Source of the DNA: Rhynchospora pubera
Lineage: Eukaryota; Streptophyta; Magnoliopsida; Poales; Cyperaceae
Reading direction: 5' to 3'
DNA length: 64,000 nucleotides
Assembly (NCBI GenBank): GCA_028095005.1
Contig: CM051461.1
Span: forward strand, 58,819,840 to 58,883,839
The translations under genes and the position numbers were made by a program. Shown here piece by piece: positions 58,110 through 64,000 of the stretch. Numbering within the stretch: the stretch's first letter is position 1; the number at the start of each line of letters is the position of its first letter. The notes below the pieces were generated by a model. The model did not search any database. It was given only the letters and a program-made list of their open reading frames with translations, and was not told the DNA's origin.

Positions 58110-61100
58110 GATAATTCGGCTACTAGTCTCGTATAAGGTTTCTGGAAGAACGTACATTTTACCATCTCGATAAATTGCACAATGGCACTCTGAAATGGCA
58201 GCGACCTTGTCCCATTCCGAGCCATTCTTATTTTCAAGTTGCTCCACTAAATCAGGATGTACGTTACTACTTACTAATATAGAGTTCCCGAAGTGATACA
58301 GGGAGCTGGGGCAACAGCTTTTATTTTTGGACAGCCAAATAGATACAGATTACGGAGATTTGGAAATGAGTGAACTGACAACACCTCTAAATTCTTCATA
58401 TCACTAAAATGAAGCCCTATTAAAGAGGGAAATATATCATTAACATACAACTCCTTTACATCAGGATGTAATCCTGCAACTTGGAGAAACCGAAGTGAAA
58501 CAGGAAGCTTGGGCAACGACCTTATTTTTTGGCATTGCACAATATGAACGGATTTCAAGCAGAAGGATTCCATTTCAGGAACTGAGAACAGATCTCGACA
58601 TTGCCCGAGTACCACAGTTTTTAGCTTGGGGAATGAACGAACTCCACGTGGAGATGACCACTCCTCTAAATTATCCATAAGGCCAATTTCAAGCTTCTCT
58701 AAAGAGGGATATGTACCGTTATCATAAAACTCATCACCTATTCTGCTCACACTAGTCATACTATAAATCCCTAAATATTTGAGAAGTGGTAATTGTCCAA
58801 GACCAGGGAGCATCTTGAATCCAGAGTTCTTCCCTCCTATTTTAATATATGTCATTCTAGAGAGCCAATTAGACTCTAACCAAGAAGGAAATTTATCCCT
58901 TGACAATTCTGGATATCCAACCTTTCTAAATTTGGATGTGGTTTCAAAGCTTCCAGTATCTCATTGTATTCAATATTACTCTTTACTACACTTGATTCCT
59001 GAAATTCCCAGTTCAGCCGAAGTTCGGTGACATGCTCTCTGCTACCCAGCCGAGCTTCGATAGCCTCTTCCCTACTAGCAACATTTTCTAATCCTTTAAT
59101 TTCTAAAATACCCTTGATGTTATTAAAATCTCGCAAATGACCCAGCTCCCACCCTTCTTTCTTCTGAACATGAAATATTGCAGATCCTCCTCTCCAAAGA
59201 TTACTGAGGGACATCATGTCCACCTATATCCATTAGGATCGACTCACTGGTATCAATAAACTCCAATCTACTCATACTGCAAATGCTTTGGGGTAATTTA
59301 ATCATGTTGTCAATTGAATTTCTACTCATACTCCAATCTACTCATACAGCTTGCTGAAAGTGTCAGGTGCCTCGCAATTTCGATAAAAAAAATATTGTAG
59401 AAGTTTGCATTCCCCAATATTAGATAACTTATCTAAGTCGCAACCAATATGCAGCACTCTAATTTTTTTCATTTTGGTGAAAATTTTATCAAGCAACACA
59501 TACTCCGCAATTATTAGATATAAGTAATGTACGCAACTTATCAAAGTTAACTATATCAAGAAGACGATCAAGTTCCCAAGAAGTTACGGATAAATGCCGA
59601 ACAGAATCCAAATTCTCCGGAGTGTCACCCTCTTTAAATATATAACATTCACCTTTGGAAACTTGACATGAGGTCATGCATCACATAATATTTTTTATTT
59701 CCTTTATATGGTCATTTAATTATTTGGATAAATGACCTATCTATTAACTCATTGAAATAAGATTTACCAATTTCCTCAGAACTTTTCTTTTCTCGGGGAT
59801 GGACAAACCCCTGTGCTATCCACATATGGACCAACCGATCTGGCTTAAGATAGTAATCTTTTGGAAATAGGCTGCAGTATGCAAAGCATGGCTGCAGGTA
59901 ATCTGGTAGATGCGTGTAACTTCGGAGGAGAACATCCCTTATGTCACTTTTATCCAACGCATTATCATTTAGAATTCTTTTCCACTCTTCCGTGTCAGAT
60001 TCCCCCTTTAATTCTGTTCCAACCACTCTGATGGCGAGTGGGAATCCTTTAAGATTTTTAACAAGCTCTTCACCAATTGGCTCTAAGTTATCACGGTTAT
60101 TCTGGTTTTTAGAACCAAACGCTTTTGATTTGAGAAGTGACCAGCTGTCATCATCATTTAGACCACCTAAGGGTATCACCTGTAGTGAACCAAAAGATTC
60201 CAAGGTGGTTGCAACTACACCTTCTCGAGTTGTCACGATGATTTTGCTTCCGGGTTTTGTTTTTTTCAAAGGAGCAAGAAACTGTAACCACTTTTGCTCA
60301 AAACTTGACTTCTTGTTAACATCCTTAACAAACCATACATTATCTAATACCAGGAGTATCCTCTTGGATGCTAACTTTTCTTTAAGTTCTTTTTGCAACA
60401 AATCAAAACTAGTAACCGACTGGGAGAATTCCGGACTAACATATTGTAGCATTTCTTTGGTGAGCTTAATCCCATCAAAATTTTCAGAAACAGAGAGCCG
60501 CATGTTTAGTTCAAAGAAACCTTGTCCTCCCGGTTCTATTAGTACTTTCAGGTCATTATAAACCAATATCGAGCAAGAGTAGTTTTACCTATTCCTCCTT
60601 GACCTTCTATTTGGATAATAGTTGGTGTTTCATTGTTCTCCTTAAACAACAATTCTATGAGCTCTTCACGCTCTTCTATTCGCCCAATAATTTCCTCACC
60701 TATTTGAGAACCGGTATCTAACTCATTTTCTTGCTCAGGGGATCGTATATTAGGAGAGTTATTAATTTTCATCGAATTGAAGAGTATCATTGCTGAATCT
60801 TTGGCTCGAACCAAGCTCTCACTAACTTGTTTCATCTTTTTCTTAAATTCGACATCACCTAATATAGGCCAATCCAAGTACTCGCTTAATTCTTTTGTCT
60901 TTTCTGTGCATGTGTCAAATAATGATAAAGCCACGTGAGTAAAACTAGAACCAGAGGCCGCAGTATTTAATTTTTGTTGTTCCACAGATTTCTCCCCATC
61001 AAGGAGATTGTACTCAAACTCATTCACAACATCTTCTGCTTCGTAAATTGCATCTTTGATTCCCCGAACCAACTGTACCTCCTCATGGTTTTCTATCCTC

Positions 61101-61288
61101 TGCTTCTCAACTCTGACCATGATCACGTGGATCTCTTGAAGGCTCGTTTGCATCTCCTTCAAATATTTCCCTGTTTCAGAATTTTTGAAATACTTCTTTT
61201 CTATATGGGATTCGATTTTGTTAATTACTAGGCTTATGACAGGTGACACCACCCATCCTAGACCGATCGCTGCCGTTATGGAACCCAT
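58110..61288 (-). pseudogene. CC-NB-LRR (RGA-type) resistance-gene relic
   Basis: Begins MGSITAAIGLGWV (ATG at 61288) with an Rx-like coiled coil (EAEDVVNEFEYNLL). The NB-ARC follows in order: P-loop GQGGIGKTTLAR, kinase-2 ILLVLDNVW, RNBS-B GSKIIVTTR, GLPL GFPLAIRVVG and RNBS-D CFAYCSLFPKDY. Breaks: a frameshift just after the P-loop (about 60565), an in-frame TGA at 59712-59714 before the MHD region, loss of sequence and frame directly after VMHDL (about 59660), frame changes near 59500-59540, a short duplicated segment near 59270-59340, and further shifts at about 59224, 58900 and 58270. LRR-like stretches (LPLLKYLGIYSM, SFPNLRNLYLFGCPK) persist to about 58274, with a terminal fragment to about 58110. 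NLR proteins are intracellular immune receptors; with these breaks no full product can be made. One break might be a sequencing error, but not all. Confidence 0.88.
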
Positions 61289-61357
61289 AGAAATTGTGAA
61301 ATCTTTTTTCTGAAAAAAAGAAAAGAAAAAAAAGAGTGTTGTTACCGTGTTGAGCAA

Positions 61358-62407
61358 GATTGAAAGAACACTGCAGAATTGAGCTAATTATCTACCTCGA
61401 CTTGAATCGTTTGTAGTTCACCGGTAGCTCCTGTTGTATAAGTTGGAAAATTGATCCAGATCTAGTTGAGCTGATAAATTCTGGATCAAAGTAAAAGTTC
61501 TGTTTAAAAACACTCAAAGGTTTTCTAGACAGCCGCTGTCTAGTGTTTCAAAAAAAAAAAAAAGAACACTCAAAGATGCGGAGAAACTATTATTGACGAA
61601 GGAAGTAAGAAGGGCGAAGAGAAAGAAACAAGAAGAACAGAATATGATTTGCTCCTTGAACAAAAAATTGAGAGATAACTGATAGTATGGTTGGCTACAA
61701 AATACAAGGCGTGGTCCTTTTCACTTCGATTTTTTTCTTTTTTTTTTATGAAATGCTCCTTTTATTCCAACTACCGACAGGGATTTGACTGACGTAAACA
61801 ATAAGAGTCTGTGCTCGAGAATTTAGTGGGAAAAGAAAAGAAAAGGGATGGAAAGAGAAAAGGATAGATCTCAAATTTGAGGGTAATCATATTTATATTT
61901 TTTTTCAAGTCTTTATAAAAGAGTTCACCTCCATTTTTTTTTCATCTTTCTTGGTTCTCCTTCTATTTTAAAGTTCTGGAATAAGATAAATTCCTTGAGC
62001 AGAATTTGAACAGTTACACCATCCCTCTATTTTCCTTGATTTACCTCTTATGGAGCAAGGCCTAAGACAGCTGTTTCACGCAACATTCTTGGACAAAATT
62101 ACTCTTTTACTAAACGAAACATTATATTTTTAATTTTCAATTAAAATATCGGTCTTATATGAATCCACATTATTTAGATTTCATTATGTATTTCTCAGAT
62201 GAACATCGGGAATGCAGCTAGAAAAATATATTTGATATAATTGGTTGCACTGAATATTTTTTTTCCAATAATTTCACTAGTAATTTTAAGATAAAATAAT
62301 TTATTTTATTTCTTTGTTAGTGTAAACTTGATTTTTCGTCAAACTCTTATTTTATATTATATGAATTGATTACATTTAATTAAAAAATTATAAAAAATAT
62401 TGGAATG
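61358..62407. other. 5' flank of the NLR relic and intergenic DNA
   Basis: AT-rich. Probably includes the old promoter of the minus-strand gene. No other gene is visible. Confidence 0.4.
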
Positions 62408-62972
62408 TCTCGTTTGGATTGCTTGGGAATAAGAAAAAATAACTTCTTTCTAGAAATAGCTTCTTCCTACGAATAGTTTCTTTCTAGAAATAATTTTTTC
62501 CAACAATTATATATACATAATTTCAACAAAATTAGCTAAATACTAAGAAAAGGTTTAATATGCACTATAGTGCATAGGATTTTCTATGCACTGCGAACTT
62601 TTTTAGGGATTAAATTGACAAATCTAATTCAACCAATCTAATTTATATATTGAAATCTCATCGCAAACCAAATTTTATAATTTTTTTAGATTTTATTTCT
62701 ATTTTTTTTATTTTTTTAAAATATGTCATTTTTGAAATATTGTAAATAGTATAACATTACAAAAATGGCATGTTTTAAAAAATTCGAAAAAATAATAATA
62801 AAATAGAAAGCCCTATGCACTATGGTGCATATTAAACTTTCTTAAATACTAATAACTAAATGAAATTTTATGTAATCTTTAATTAGTTCTTTATTTAATA
62901 TTAAAATAATAATTTTTAATAATTATTTAAATTAATATTAATTTGCTTATTCCTAACTCACCATCCAAACAA
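62408..62972. mobile_element. MITE-like element hosting a nested insertion
   Basis: GTCTCGTTTGGATTGCTTGG at the left and CACCATCCAAACAAC at the right are imperfect inverted ends, each followed inward by GAATAAG/CTTATTC. A second CCATCCAAACGG end occurs near 63085, so the right boundary is uncertain. The element at 62546 lies inside it. Confidence 0.4.
62546..62842. mobile_element. Nested Mutator-type MITE, 297 bp
   Basis: The ends AGAAAAGGTTTAATATGCAC and GTGCATATTAAACTTTCT are inverted, with TATAGTGCATAGG/CCTATGCACTATG continuing the arms. The perfect 9-bp direct repeat TAAATACTA flanks it at 62537-62545 and 62843-62851. It is non-coding. Confidence 0.82.
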
Positions 62973-63218
62973 CATTTTTTTTTTCTTTCCGGAATAATAC
63001 TATCTCCACTCTTTTTAAAGTTACACTCTATCCAATATTTTTTTTTAAAATTCTTATTTGTTCCTTATTTCCGTACCATCCAAACGGCAAGTGACCGTAT
63101 TGGTAAACGGTAAATGGCGTGTGCCTATGGGGAACGAATTGAGTGAATCACCGAACATGTTGATGCTTTGTTATTGCGGGGAAAAGAAAGAATATATGGA
63201 TTTATGGAACTTGACCCA

Positions 63219-63902
63219 GAACTTGATCCAACGAAATAAATATATGGATTGTGTTATGTGTCATTATTTATTTCGTTATGATTTTGGTTCTAAGTTTGAG
63301 ATATTTATCTTTTCCACATGAGGATAGATTCAATAAATATTGTCTACTGCTGATTTCCGATAAGGGCTGCTATACGAACTTTATTTATATTCTCTTGAAT
63401 TATGCAGGAAAAAGTTAATCATCAAGAAAACCGTATGTCCCATTAATTCACTTAGTGAGTGACGATATTTGTTTGGGCCCCTTGATGGAGTTAATCATCA
63501 AGAAAACCTTTCTAAATTTGCGCGCAACTAAGCGATCAACTCTAGATCAAGAAACGTATAATCTGCAAGAATGACACATTCCTATCTTGGATTATACGAT
63601 GATATCGTGAGACATAAGAATCAAAATAGAGAAACGCATTTATTCTATTATGCAGGATTGAAATACTGTAGCAGTACACTATTTATGTGAATTGGGAATC
63701 ATAACGTGTTGCTAGATACCGCTTATGATTATTGGAATTAAATAACGATTTAATTTCATGGCCAACATAGTATAAATCCTCAAAGGGTCACACAAATAGG
63801 TTTTGACCATACGTGCATTATTTATTTATTCGCAGTAGTTAGTTGTGTGAAAATATGATAGTTTGATTAATTAATTATATATGGTTGTGAACCGTTATAA
63901 TT
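63219..63902 (+). repeat. Third, fragmentary copy of the Copia LTR
   Basis: Corresponds to about 16406-17075 of the 5' LTR, including AACGAAATAAATATATGGAT, TTTTCCACATGAGGATAG and AAGGGCTGCTATACG, with small insertions and deletions. It covers mostly the part missing from the 3' LTR at 23976 and lacks both LTR ends. The right edge meets an unrelated sequence at about 63903. Confidence 0.88.
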
Positions 63903-64000
63903 AGGGCTGTTCACGAGCCGAGCCACGAGCGAGTTGGGCCTATCTCGAGCTCGTTTCGTCAGCTTAGCGATCGAGCTGGCTCGTCTCGCCATGAGGTCAC
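63903..64000. repeat. Start of another dispersed repeat, cut by the window end
   Basis: GGGCTGTTCACGAGCCGAGC followed by repeated GAGC/GCTCG motifs is unlike the AT-rich surroundings. Such GAGCCGAGC-type sequences are common dispersed repeats in plant genomes. Only the first 98 bases are seen. Confidence 0.4.

Noticed and set aside
59941..60561. 206-codon open frame on the plus strand
   Set aside because: It is the antisense shadow of the NB-ARC coding sequence on the minus strand.

Overview
This is a 64 kb piece of an AT-rich flowering-plant nuclear genome, most likely a eudicot. The evidence is plant-specific families (RLCK-VII kinase, plant mobile domain, CC-NB-LRR), multi-exon genes with GT-AG introns, CT-rich leaders, and heavy loading with plant-type transposons. 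The species cannot be told from the sequence. All spliced models below were built by eye from splice sites and reading-frame continuity, without transcript data.

Layout. (1) 0.8-3.6 kb, + strand: an ESCRT-III SNF7/VPS32 gene in six exons, with an unusual 162-residue repetitive C-terminal tail. (2) 3.6-9.3 kb: intergenic, with SINE-like and MITE insertions. (3) 9.3-13.8 kb, + strand: PECT1, the CTP:phosphoethanolamine cytidylyltransferase of the Kennedy pathway, nine exons. (4) 16.1-24.9 kb: a degenerate Copia LTR retrotransposon with GCTAT target duplications and a 3' LTR that has lost its first half. (5) 25-33 kb: AT-rich intergenic DNA with inverted-repeat elements. (6) 33.1-38.6 kb: a 5.5 kb terminal-inverted-repeat DNA transposon flanked by a perfect 9-bp target duplication. 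It carries two convergent genes, a tandem Cys/His (BED-like) finger protein and a plant-mobile-domain protein, and no visible transposase. (7) 38.6-46.1 kb: intergenic, including a 1.14 kb hairpin element with 9-bp duplications. (8) 46.3-50.9 kb, + strand: a PBL8-type receptor-like cytoplasmic kinase, six exons. (9) 52.7-53.6 kb, + strand: a secreted peptide with 12 cysteines, two exons. (10) 58.1-61.3 kb, - strand: a CC-NB-LRR resistance-gene relic with frameshifts, a nonsense codon and a deletion. (11) 62.4-63.9 kb: nested MITEs and a third, fragmentary copy of the Copia LTR running towards the end.

The cellular genes do unrelated housekeeping and defence-related jobs: membrane remodelling, phosphatidylethanolamine synthesis, immune-type kinase signalling and a secreted peptide. 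They do not form a cluster. The recurring theme is Mutator-type mobility: at least six separate elements are bounded by identifiable 9-bp direct repeats, and the largest has the convergent two-gene layout known from MuDR but different gene content. That element is the strongest candidate for something not yet described.
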